Shown: piece by piece, positions 22,101-35,853 of the stretch
How the letters are laid out: every line of letters starts with the position of its first letter
Position numbering within the stretch: the stretch's first letter is position 1
Assembly (NCBI GenBank): GCA_001598975.1
Contig: BBXU01002650.1
Coordinates: forward strand, 1-49,748
Origin: Parachlorella kessleri
Lineage: Eukaryota; Chlorophyta; Trebouxiophyceae; Chlorellales; Chlorellaceae
Direction: 5' to 3'
DNA: 49,748 nucleotides
The notes under the pieces: generated by a model
Databases searched by the model: none
Told to the model about the DNA's origin: nothing
The model's input: the letters and a program-made list of their open reading frames with translations, nothing else
Translations under genes and position numbers: made by a program

Positions 22101-24759
22101 GAGGCAAGCCCCTGCGATAATGCAAAATCAAAGTCCATCAGCCAATGAATGAGATCTAGCGTGGTGTAAGAGAAAATTTTAAGACCTGCACTCATTGTCC
22201 TGCACAACTGCCAGCGGGACTGGAGCAAATTGCGACAAGCACAGCCCAGCACGATGCCTCTCACCGTTGGTGGGCGGCCCCCAGGAGAGGGTCGCCTGCC
22301 CATCGCCTGAGCTGGCAGCAAGGCCAGTGGGGCGTGACGGTGGGATGTCAGCGCACGGAACAGACGTCACAGTAACACTCTCACCCGGGCCTTGCTGGCT
22401 TACTGCCTGCAACAGCCTGGTGAAACAGTCAGGTAACCAAAGAATGCCTATTGGGACAGCAGGCAGACTCTCGATTTTGTTGAGGGGTTGCAAGGGAAGA
22501 CAAGGCCATTGCTGGTGCGGTGACAAGTGTGTCCGGCATGGTATGTGCGGGAGTGCGGATGGTGCAAGGCGGGACACCTGGCACGAGGAGCTCACACAAA
22601 GCTCCAGGCAAGAAGATGCCTGGCAGGGAGAGGGTAGTGTGCAGCTGTGTCTAGCGAAGGAGGGGAAGCACTCGAGATGGCATTGCATGGCACTGGAGGA
22701 ACAGCCCGCAACACTGCGTCCCAACTACAACGCATGCTACGCAACCAAGCTCACCTTGACCGAGAATTGAAGGGGTATTCCATTGGCCAGGCAAGCGCAC
22801 CTTGACAGAGAATTGAAGGGGTATTCCATTGGCCAGGCCCGTGATGGGCACGGTGTAGCTGGCTCCGGCCATGTTCTGAGGGACCACAGTGAGCGGAGGC
22901 TGGGTGCCACCCAGTACGCTGGCCTGGAAGCTGTCAACGCAGGCCCCTGCACCGGCACAGAAGCGGAAGGGTTAGCAGGCACGGGGGAAGCTACACAGGT
23001 GTATCGCAGTTGCAACTCAAGAACTAGTGTTTACTGCGTGCGGCCTCCATGCCAAAACTCCAAGGTACAGCTTAATAACCAGCTAGCACAGAGGAGCCGG
23101 CACACAAGAAGGGAGACTGAAACCCACCCACAAGCACACCGTAGCGCCTGTCCTTTTAAAAGCAAAGATACGACAGCACTCATGTGACTGAATTCCCAAC
23201 GGCACGCATGCGGCAACGCTGCTTTACTGTGCACACCGCCCTAAATGGTGCGCTTACCATTGCTGGGGTTGGACCATGAGAGGATGGCCTGCCCATCACC
23301 CGTCTTGACCTTCAAGTCAACAGGGGCAGATGGCAGCAGCCCCTTCTTGCAGGGCACGGCGATGATGGTAGCCTCGCCACCATCGTTCAGCTTGCCATTG
23401 ACAGCCTGGCGTGGGGGGCAACAGTTAAACCAGCTGGGAGGGGTGGTACTGATGATGGTGGAGTAGGGATTACAATTGTGGCAAAGTAACATGCGAGGCA
23501 GCCGCGGAGTGAACCTGGGAAGCTTGCAGGTCAATGCACTGGCGTGGCTGCTTGCCTAATTGCAACTCTCATGGCATCCTAGCAAGAGCTTGATTGGGCC
23601 TGCCATGTTCCAGTTTTAAGAGCTTTGCTTGCAATGGTCAATTCCAGGCTGGACTGAGCTGAATTACTCAGAGAAGATATGCACAGTCGCCACCGCCTCT
23701 TACCTTCACAAGGACCTGCACGGCCTGTCCATTAGTTAGCCCCCTGACCACCGCTAACGTTGGCCCGTCCCAGGTGGGAGCCACAGAGAGGGTCTGCACC
23801 GCGTTGCCGCCGCCGCTCAGGACTTGGACCCTGAACTCTGTCAGGCACCGCCCTGCAGGGCCAAGGCAGCTGACTTTGCTTGATGCCAAGGCTGCGCGGC
23901 AAGGCTGCGCGGTTTGTTAATGAGTCATCCATTACAGCTACATGCCCAGACACCAGGTGTGGCAAGGATCTCAAACCGTTCCCAAAAGATTGAGGGGGGT
24001 GCACGCATTGGGCCCCTCAGCATTGGCCCTCTGAAAGTCCTGGAAGCACTGTGGCTTGCTCAGGGATCAACTTGACGTTCCTGTCACTCCTTCCCGCTCC
24101 AGCAGCCATGCATGCAGACAGGCCGTACCGTCTGCTGGGCGGGACCAGGAGAGTGACAGCTCGCCGTCCCCCACAGCCGCCTTGAGGTCTGTCGGTGGCG
24201 CGGGTGGGGAGTTGGCACAAGGCATAGCCGCCACGCTGGCCTCCCCACCGCCATTCAGTGCCTTGCTCAGGGCCTGGACTTTGAACTTATGCTGCACCCC
24301 ATTCTGCAGGCCCTTAATGCTGAGGTAGTATGGCGGGACCGTCCACTGGGGAAGCCATTGGAGGGACTGCACAGTGCTGCCGCCGGCTTCAACAGTGATC
24401 TGGAAGGTGTCGAAGCAGCCACCTGCGACAACACTTGGAGGCGGACCTTGAGATTGCTGACTGGTGCTGACAGTGCCTGAAGTTCTACAGTGGGAAGCCC
24501 AGTAGGAGCACGAGCACAGCAATCAACGCAGCTCGTTGTTGGTCATACCATTCGTAGGCTTGTCCCAGGTGAGCAGCACTTCCCCGTTGCCTGGGTCTGC
24601 CTTTAGGTTCACAGGTGCCGAGGGTAGAATGCTCGAGCACCGAGCCACACTAAGTTGGGCACGGGCGAACGGTCCTGCCGCCGCGACCAGGAGTGCAACC
24701 AGAAGAAACGTAGGCCGTCCCGTGGGCGAGCAGTTATGCATGATGGAAACCTTCATCAC
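19185..24759 (-). CDS. Secreted fibronectin type III repeat protein
   Basis: Fourteen exons, 24759-24549, 24422-24129, 23852-23704, 23405-23258, 22946-22801, 22406-22265, 22111-21966, 21751-21607, 21287-21136, 20799-20613, 20446-20264, 20132-19933, 19661-19562 and 19343-19185, give about 786 aa. A signal peptide is clear (basic start, FLLVALLVAAAGPFARA, then Q). Six FN3 modules follow, each with a PSAPVNLKA-like strand A, a LTWDKPTNG-like strand B/C, a C-[LFV]-x-x-[FY] strand and an NG turn. Modules 1-4 end in EAS-x-x-A-x-PC-like sequence; modules 2-5 lie two exons each. A Cys in the C strand and one at the G strand recur, suggesting a disulfide per module. The last three exons are Cys-rich (YCSDKCPP, TICC) and unrecognised. 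Probably a cell-wall or matrix protein. Exon 10 needs a one-base shift near 20690 to stay in frame. Confidence 0.75.
22752..22843. repeat. 46-bp direct tandem duplication spanning a splice donor
   Basis: CACCTTGAC starts at 22752 and again at 22798, and the following GAGAATTGAAGGGGTATTCC recurs with almost no change. In the minus-strand FN3 gene the unit covers the end of exon 5 (GIPLQFSVK) and its donor. The gene-proximal copy (AAG|GTGCGC at 22801/22800) keeps frame; the other (AAG|GTGAGC) would add 46 bases and shift frame. Confidence 0.9.
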
Positions 24760-25096
24760 CTGGCCAGGGGCAGTAACCTGGTCGCGGTGCTCGCTCTTGC
24801 CGTAAATCAGCCATGGGTGCTGAGAATTCCAAAGGCTCTATTGGGACGTTCGAGATCACATGGTCACGGGCCCAGCCCCGCGGGCGCAGATATTCCCCGC
24901 CAAGGCGCCCGGATTTGGGCGTCCCCCGTGCCTTACTGCAACTGCAGCAGCTCATTAAATGGCCAACCTACTTAGTTTTTGTTGCCTACCACCTGCCAAG
25001 GCAACTCAGCAGAAGCACCCTCTACCAACTCTTAAAGCACGCTTGACCGACCAGACTAGCACTTGGCCTCCCCAGGCGCAACAACTGCGATGCAGT
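24760..25096. other. Intergenic region between FN3 gene and secernin
   Basis: 337 bases between two same-strand minus genes. It must contain the secernin 3' UTR and the FN3 promoter. No element recognised. Confidence 0.45.
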
Positions 25097-27823
<2,727 letters not shown>

Positions 27824-28126
27824 ACTGGCTGCTTTACTGTAGAGACAAAGGCGTCTAACCTGCACCTCGCATCTTGTCACTTTTCTCGGTCCTGAAAATC
27901 CACTGCTGAACAAGCAGCATCCAACCATATAATTCAGCAGTGTTAGAAACAACGAACTTTTGCATTGCCTCAATTGCCAGCAGGGCTGCCACGTGTCGTC
28001 TACCACCTCTTCCCAGATCTGGCCAGAACTGCGTCACATCTCAAGCATCCAGTCCGCTTTTGGACAATATTGGCCCTCGCAGAGTCTTTGTACGCCTGGG
28101 GCTACTGTCGGTGGTGTCGGAGGGTC
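27824..28126. promoter_or_regulatory. Bidirectional promoter region (secernin / RbcX-like)
   Basis: 303 bases separate the proposed divergent starts. The right limit depends on the RbcX-like start, which is not certain. Confidence 0.4.
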
Positions 28127-29507
28127 ATGTTTAGCCGGCTCTCTTACCAAAGTTCAGCCGCCTTGAGCGCCTATGGTCAACAGTGCTACAGAAATTTGAG
28201 TTGGAGGGCGCAGGTGGCAAGGGCAGTACCAGCAAGCTGCACCCCAACCCGCAGATGCACCAGGGTCGGACTGCAGCCCGCCAAGAGCTACGTTAGGTCA
28301 GTTGGGGCAGCAGGGGCGCTACCGAGAAACCCTCAACTGCTTGTTTTTCGCTTTCGCTTGGAAGGTGTGGGGCATGTATGGAAATTGATAGAGACAAGCG
28401 CGACGCTGTGGACCTCCTACAGGGAGGAGAGCAGTGGACTGCCTGAGAATGGGTTTGAGAGAGACACTACCTCGATGGTGCTGCGGTTGCTCACTGTGCG
28501 AGCAGTGCAGCAAGTAGTGGTTCAGCTTCAGGAGTTCAACCAGCTGCAGGTGTGGTTTCGGGCACCATACGGCTAGTTGTTCCGCGCCAGCCATGGTAGT
28601 ACTCCTTCCTTTCCTTGCTGCTGCGTCGCTGAATGCTAAAACAGTTCAAACCCTGGTTGGCTGAAGGGCCCTTGCCTTCTGCACTCGCAGGCGCAGTACT
28701 TGAACAACTATGCTGCTGATAATGGCGCTTCTGACGGTAATCGGGTAAGCACATAACATGATGAAGGCATTGCCGTTGATTAGAACCTGAGTAGTAAGCA
28801 TGCCAGCAGCATGCTACTTGCTTGAACCTCTTGCTTCTGGCATAGATGCTGCCAATGGATCGGTTTGCAGGCTCTTTGCTCCCACCCACCTTGTGAACAG
28901 GCTGTTATGAAGACTCTTAAAACGTTAGCACAATGTCACTCCCATGCCAAACAGCTTGCCTGTGTCTGTGCAGTTCATAGCTAAGCTTTTGAAGCAGCCC
29001 ATGGTTGAAGTCTTGGACCCAGTCACACGGTCAATCCACACGATTGACCCTCAAACCCTAGCACACAGAATTCTCCAGGTGAGTGGACGGTCTGAGGGAA
29101 AGCACCAGGTGCCAGCAGCTGTTGCGGCACGCTCCAGGGTTCTGGGATGGACATGTCAGGCTCGGCAGCTTGAAAGAGGTGTTGCTTTGGACAAGGGTAG
29201 TTGTCGCAAGAATTGAAAAAGCCTAAAGGCATGTGTAGGCATGTGTCGGTGAACGGACACGGAACCGCAGTGTTGTTGCTGTCTGTTTCGATCACTGTCA
29301 ACCTAGCAGTCTCATTGGCAAAGTGCCCTCTGGAATTATCTACCGGTACCACCTGGGAGACTCTCTAGTGATGCCTCGGCATTTGTGCATGTGCAGGTGC
29401 GGGAGGAGTTGGCACGCAACGTTGGAGCCAGCCTGGGTCCATCTGCTGCTCAGGAGAACACAACAGTACTGAGGAGCCACTTGTCAGCCTCCCTCAAGCA
29501 GCAATAG
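28127..29507 (+). CDS. RbcX-like Rubisco assembly chaperone
   Basis: RbcX homodimers hold newly folded RbcL during Rubisco assembly in cyanobacteria and plastids. Exons 28127-28549, 28691-28744, 28974-29078 and 29397-29507 give about 230 aa. The conserved helical core is TTSMVLRLLTVRAVQQVVVQ, then LQEFNQLQAQYLNNYAADNG, RFIAKLLKQPMVEVLD, and RILQVREELARNVGASL. This follows the RbcX pattern of a first helix TxxAVRxVxxQL, a FLxxLxxxxxxLAxRIxxVRExL block and a short tail. A loop of about 12 residues (PVTRSIHTIDPQ) splits the usual helix pair. The long N-terminus from ATG 28127 (MFSRLSYQSSAALSAYGQQ) is basic, Ser/Ala-rich and acid-poor, as for a transit peptide. Another frame across 28117-28293 also looks protein-like, so the first exon is the doubtful part. 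Confidence 0.65.
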
Positions 29508-30290
29508 GGAACGGACGACTATATTGGAAGGACTTGCGACCATCTTGTTTGCAAGCATTTTGTGGCCTTTTCTCTTTAGTAGCAGCAGCCTTGCGAGCAG
29601 ACCCAGGTTAAGCAGCAGGGAGGACTGGCCATTTTTGCGCACCTCGGTTTTTACGTATTGTTAATGTTCCCAGTTTTGCAAGCATCTGTGGATTTTATTT
29701 GGCCGGCTGTATCTGCAGAGATGTGGTTACGGGGGTTGCGTGGAGAGACATCAGAGCGATGAGAGACGGTTCTTTCAAAGCATGGGGTATCTTTCGACTT
29801 GGCACTGCTGTCTTTCCGTTGGCTGAGCGGCATCCATAGGATGGTCTATTTTTACGCCCTTCTAACCAAGCTGTGTTGATGATTCAGCTATACATACTAC
29901 TCCGTTTGATCCCAGCCTCTTAGTTGATGGTATTGCCTACTGTTGCTAGGACTTTGAGGGGTTTCAATGGTCTTTTGCTCAACATCACACTTTGCTTGTC
30001 GTCAGGCAAAATGAGCAGACGTAGTTTAGCGTTAGGATAACTTCTGCCGCAGATGCAGCTAGCAGTAATACAACCTTGTCAAACAAAAGCTCTTTCAGTT
30101 CGGCCAGCCTCCCATCCTGGCTTGCTCCTCTGCAAAATACTATTCAAACCTCAGCTGCGCTCCAGCAGCCAGCTGGCTGTTCAGCAACACTATTCTGCTT
30201 CCGGCCTGGAAGCACTCTGCTGTCTGGTGGCCAACTTGCTGGCCCACCTCACTCCTCTGCCATGCCGCAACCTTACCTGCCTCACCGTCA
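29508..30290. other. Convergent intergenic region (RbcX-like / GH3-B)
   Basis: 783 bases, AT-richer than its surroundings. No exon is supported. The left edge of the GH3 duplication unit is at about 30163. Confidence 0.5.
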
Positions 30291-33200
30291 TCAAACCTGT
30301 CCTGCCACTGCGCTCTCAACAACCCTGCCATCCAGCAGCTCGACCTGTGACGCCGCGGTCAGCACCACCGGCGGCTTGAACTGGCCGGGGCTGGCCCCCT
30401 TGTCCAGTGCTGCAAAGGAGCCAGGGGTCACCAGCCTCAGCTCCACATGTCCCACACGGCCCATTTCGCGGCTGGACTTAAAGAAAGGGTTTCGGATTGC
30501 CAGTCCATCCTCTATAGCGGCGGCGCAGGCTGCAAGGCTAGGTATTGGGCTGCCGCTGCTGCCAACAGTGCTGCTGCCTTCCAAGCTGGCGGTGTTGGTG
30601 CCGTGTATGATGCTGCCGCTGCTGTTGGCAGCGGTGGCCCTGATAGGCCCGGTGACAATGCTTCCGTGGCTGCCGGGGTTAAGCTCCCAGTAGAAGATGT
30701 AGTGGCCAATACCGCAGCCATCAGCATGCAGGCATTCACGGGCTGCCCAGTCCTGCAGTCAGCAAAGCAGTGAGACGGTGTGCATGAAGGCAACGCCAAC
30801 ACAACCAGCTGGTTGAATCGACCACGATATACAAGCTGCATGGTCTGCCACCCACCCAGCTGGTTTTAGAGTTGGTGGACAGTTACCCAACAGTGAAGCC
30901 CGCACTACAGATGGTAGGCTTAGCAGGGGCTGCCATGGCGCCTCTGACGTTCCGCAAGGCCTGGTGACCAGCAAGTCGCCTGTTGCACCCTATATTCAAG
31001 CCAGCAAGCTTAGGCTGTCAAAGCAGGGTAACCCTCGAGCCAGCCCTGGAGGTCTCCAGTTCCCTAGTTGCAAGCAAGTGCAAGAGCGCAATGATGTAAT
31101 GTAATTTAATGTGCAACGTATACTGCCCACCATCATCCCCGCTTGGTCTGCGCACCGTAAGCTGTGCTGCCCCGAGGGGCAGCATCCGCCCAGCAACCAG
31201 GTGGACCACCTCTCTCAGGAGAGCATCTGGAATCTTTTCGCCTGCAAGGTTGAGGTCCTGGGTGGTGCGCCCTTCAATCACCACCTGTAGGCACAGGGTG
31301 GTGAACCACCTCCTCCTGTGTCCAGGGCATGCAGGAATCTCCCTGCATGGTTGTTGCTGATGCTGTTGTGTGCTAGCACATGATGAGCAGCCTGGGACGT
31401 ATGTCCCTGACAGACCAAAAGCCACCAAGACAGCTTAAAAATGTCGCCAAAACAGGCTTGTGCGGTGCCGTGCTCATGAAGACCCGCAGCAGGACCATTA
31501 GAGTAGATATAGGCAATTTAGCAGTACTGCGGGCAGACGCCACTCACATGCCTACAGCAACCACGGCACTGATCGTCCTCAGCGCTCTCTCAAGTCCTTG
31601 GCAGTGAGACCCGCCGCATGCACCTGACCTTGACTGTCGATGCTGGCTTGCACGTCTTCTTATCCCCAAGTCCCTCTTGCTCCTATTAGGAGCCTCCAGA
31701 CAAGCTATGCTGTTGTTTTATAAGAGCCGTTGACCACCCACCTTGGGGGACGTCTTCCAGTGGCCCACGCAGCGCACCCTGTCGCCCATGCGGTAGCGGT
31801 AGAAGCCCAGGTCGTTGGTGATGACCACCTCATACAGCCGCCCAACTTGCAGCTCATGCATCCTGCAGGGCATCAGATCCTATTCGCAAGCAAGCCCTCG
31901 CTTCACGGCAGCCCATGCAAAGGGTGGGATCCCAAAGATGTCAACAACGCACCAGCATGCTTAGTTGAGACGTCGGTGTGACGCCCACTCACCACATCTT
32001 AAAAACACATGAAGCCCTGCCAGGCCCCCAAGCAGTGCCCTACGCTTCATACAGGGGAAGGTAGCATCAAACGTGTATGCAGCACACAAGTGACAATCGT
32101 ATACTACACCTTCCATTGGCAAAAAACTGGTTCGGCCTCACAGAGGTAAACAACTCCACCAGCCAATAGTAAGAAGCCATGCACGCTATGGACTCCTGCA
32201 TCTGTCTTGCCTGACAGGCTGCGGCTCGCTGCCCTGGGGTGTCTCGTCCGCATCCAGCGGCAAAAACTCAAAATAGACCTGGGCATCCGGCAGGAGGATA
32301 TACGAAGTCTGCCCTGGGTCCTGGCTGCTGTGGAGCTCCTGGAAGCTGGGGACAGCCGGGCAGGACTGAGAAGGATGTACTGGCACAAAGTCACCCCCAG
32401 TCTTGCTGGCTCGGGCGGGCGGGGCAAGCATGGAAGCAAAGCCATCCAGGGCCTGGCTACCCTTGCTGGCCCCGTCGCTACTATTCCTGCCAACACTGCT
32501 CACGCTGGTACTGGTGTCATGCCTGTCAGCAGTAGCGCCAGCACCGCTGGCGCCGCTCTGCTGCCTGTGGCCTGCCCCTGAGCCATAATGCTCATGCAGC
32601 ATGTCGGGCTCAGCGGGCAGTGCACTGCTGTCGCCACAGCTGCTGTTGCCACCTATGGACAGAAGCTCTACATACTCCACCAGCTCTGCTGACACGCCCA
32701 GTGTGGCCTCTGTGGCGGCATAGGCCAGGGACAGCAGGGGCGTCGAGGGCGTCAGCTGGCGCAGGGCTGGCACATACTTGGCCATGGAGCCGGTGCAGAT
32801 GCACTTGATGCTCTGCAGCCGGGGGAAGAGCCGCTCCAGGAGGCCAGCGCGCCCGACAGCAAAGACCTGCGGTTGAGGGACACAATTCCGAGGGCAAAAT
32901 CGCCGCGCAGACCCTCTGCATGTTTTTTTGGGCAGATCTCTCTCAAAAACTAACTGCTTGGCTGCTTTGCTGCTCACTGCGTTGAACACTTGAGGCAAAT
33001 GTGCACCTTCAAGCTGTGGAAGGAGATCCCCAACACATAATGCACCTCCCCTCTCAAGGGCTTGTGAGATTGCTCACCTCCCTCAGCTCAGCAGCGAGCT
33101 CAGGGTTTGGCTGCAGCAACGGTCCCAACTCTGCCAGAATCTCATCAGACGGCGCCACTAGCGTTGCACTGGCATTGTCCGAATCCCAGCCCGCGCCCAG

Positions 33201-35515
33201 CCGGCCCTCTGCCACATCTATCAGAAGGGAGCCTTGGCATGCCAGCAGAGTATTGGTGGCTGACAGGATCACGGATGCGAAGGTCCCTGCACACACAAGT
33301 GGGGAGGGAACATGTGGATGCTGCTGGTGGCCAGATGCTCCTGCAAGGCTAGCAGGCTGTGATCATAGATGGAGGAGATACGTGCCAGGCTCGAACTTGT
33401 CAAGCTTGTCCATGCGAGCACTGCTGCTTCCCACGACTCGGCCGCATTAGCAGCAGACGCCGGTATCACATCATGCACTCCATTGCAGACCACTGCTTGT
33501 ACCCAAGCAGCAGTTGTATATCTCTTGATTCGACACATCTGCTTGAGCCTGCTTGAGACCATGAGAGGTCTGTCAACAACAAAACACCGTAGGTTCCACC
33601 AGCGCGAGAAGCCTGACAAGTCAGACGAATGGTGACCAACCTGAAATGCTGACAATGGAATGGCGGTCCAAGAGGGCAAACAGCCAGTGCATGTAGTATG
33701 CGGTCTGCGGGTCGTTAGCCTTAACGACTGGCACGGGGCTGGGTGCCTTTGCAAACAAGGCTTGAATCATGGGGTTGCCCCTGCACAGCTCGATCAAGGG
33801 GACTGCATTTTGAAATGGTAGGATCACAGGTGGTATAGGCTGCGCTTCTGCAACATCTGGCACGGTTTAACACCCTATCCTCTGGTGGAACGGCATGATT
33901 TACCAGGTGTCTCTAACACCATCATGTGCAGCACAGCCCGTGCCACTGTTGCTTTCGAATGCCAAGCCGGGGCCCCCTCATGCGATGATACACACTGAGC
34001 CAGAAGTCAGAGCCTTGCCGTCGCCTGCCGCCCAGCCCTCACTTGTCATACTGCTCAAGGAACCTGTGGGTGCCGCACGCAGTCACTGAGCCCACCCAGA
34101 TGCCGTTGGGCAAGACACGGATGGGGCCTCTCCAGCTGAAGCGCAAGTCCTTGCCCTGGGCGCTGTCAGGGAGAGCAAGCCTCAGCATGCCCTCCAAAAA
34201 GGCATGGGCCTGTAACAAAGTGAGGGAGCGGGTAGCGGGAGGGCATGCATTGTGCGCAGGTGCAATGGGGCTCACTCCTGTTGGGACTGTGTGCGGTGTG
34301 CACTATACAATGCTTACCCAAATGGAACGGTTAGCCTTGCAAGAATCTTACGGGGCTGCCTTCCCAGTCAACGCCATTGGCGGTTGCCTCACCGCTCGTA
34401 ACTATCCCCACGGCTGTGTTCAGTATATCGATCCCACTCGCCTTCCTGATAACTTGAAGTGGCAGCAGGGCACAGCACATGGTCCACCCAGGCAATGAGA
34501 TCAAGAGCTGCCATACTTACTTGCATCGCGGGACCAGAGGTGATTGCCGCTCTAGGGATCAGTTTCACGGCACCTGTGGTGCCTGTTGTGCAGCACAGCA
34601 TGTCAGGGCGCTCGCTGAGGAGCTCGCCTGCCGCAGCGGCATAGCCCTCCTCATTGCCCCTTTCTGCAGCCTGCAGGCGCACACGTTTTGAAAGTAAATA
34701 AATAAATAAAGTGTTGGAAGTATGGAGGTGTTGGCAGAGGCTGTAAACCCAGCGTACTGCTAGGCGTACCAGCGGCAAGTGTGGAAAGAGTTTGGTAGCG
34801 AAGCCCATATGACGGGAATGGAGGTGTTGGCAGGCTTGGTCAGTAGTGCATGGCATGGGCATGAGAGCATGCACTCCAGCATACTGTAAGCTTGCTACTG
34901 GGGGCCTAATCTATGGTATACGTGTGCACACAATCAACTCAAAAATTCTATGCCTCAAGCATCACATTCCCTGCCTTACGAGCGTATACGCTCCTCTTAC
35001 TGACCCCTGCTGTGGAGCACCAACTTCCTCAATAACAGTGCCAGTCGACACACCCAAGGCACTAAACCCAAACATCAAGCACCTTTGCGTGAATGAGAAC
35101 ACCTAGGGAATCATCCCGAGGGGACTGCAATTGCTGTCCTGACCTCCAAAGCCCTCTCCAGCGTCTCTTGGTAATCTGCATAGCTGGTGAGAGGCAGCTC
35201 CCTCAACAGGGCCTCCACGTCAGCTTCAGCAACCTCGTTCTCGCCCGGACCGATGCCAGAGTCCCGTAAGCGCTTGGTGTCGAGGTTGGATGACAGGATG
35301 GAGCGCAGGGTGTGAACTTGCTGCTTGCGGACATCGGCACATACTTTTTGGAACTCTGCAATGTCGTAGCCAGCCAGTTTGTCTGCGCGCTCAGGTTCAC
35401 CGTTTACAGCAAGACAGCGAAAGCTTGAACCCTTTGATAATTTGCTTGACAAGAAGGGAGGCAACCGGTTTACGAACTCGACAATAGCTGCATGCCCAGT
35501 GTCTGAACTTTTCAA
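30291..35515 (-). CDS. GH3: GH3 family acyl-acid amido synthetase, copy B
   Basis: GH3 enzymes adenylate acyl acids such as auxin or jasmonate and transfer them to amino acids. Nine exons, 35515-35144, 34670-34521, 34209-34043, 33780-33641, 33286-33078, 32866-32211, 31862-31742, 31284-31156 and 30752-30291, give about 801 aa. Motifs: phosphate loop TTGTTGAVKLIP, TGSMAKYVPALR, YRYRMGDRV, the hinge block VVIEGRTTQDLNL, GHYIFYWELN, and C-terminal ELRLVTPGSFAAL with SPGQFKPP. The nucleotide-binding motif that is YGATE in copy A reads YAATE here (Ala codon 32717-32719). Exon 6 carries a Ser/Gly-rich insert of about 110 aa that ordinary GH3 proteins lack. Relative to copy A, five residues are missing after SFAAL. 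Intron 6 has a GC donor (GTCAG|GCAAGA). Substrate cannot be told from sequence; activity may be altered. Confidence 0.85.
34692..34710 (+). repeat. AAAT/TAAA microsatellite
   Basis: A short run of AAATAAATAAATAAA lies in intron 1 of GH3 copy B, just upstream (gene sense) of exon 2. Copy A has no such run at the matching place. Confidence 0.7.
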
Positions 35516-35853
35516 AAAGCCCCGGAGTTAATTGCACCCCTATGCAGTGTTTCTCATGAACACGATTGCCAACTGATCCTCAAGGGTGCGAGGAGTTGAT
35601 TGAGGGTGACAAGATCGTGCCTTGTGTGCTTCGGTCCTTGCAGCACTGTCCATATCTTCTTGACGTCCATACCAGGCAAGACCAGTTGACGCGGTCTACA
35701 GCAAGGATGCAAGTATCGAAAATTTTCTGCCCACGACCGTTCAGCTGCAGCACATCTATGTTATAGTGCTGTTTGACACAGACATCAACACTGGACTCAA
35801 CACTGCCAGCCTCCAATACTGGCTGAGTGTACCCCCGACACTCCCCGCTTGGC

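Larger units (their letters stand above)
30163..35650 (-). repeat. GH3 tandem duplication unit, copy B
   Basis: This block is homologous to about 35854-41375. Similarity begins before the 3' end of the gene (AGCACTCTGCTGTCTGG at 30211 and 35902) and runs past the start codon (GTGCCTTGTGTGCTTCGGTC at 35617 and 41337). The offset is about 5.69-5.72 kb. About 200 bases of spacer lie between the copies. Exons are alike; most intron sequence has diverged. Confidence 0.85.

Noticed and set aside
28374..28447. A short ORF starting MEIDRDKRDAVDLLQ before the RbcX core
   Set aside because: It ends at TGA and I cannot connect it to the core by any intron; a longer in-frame start exists.
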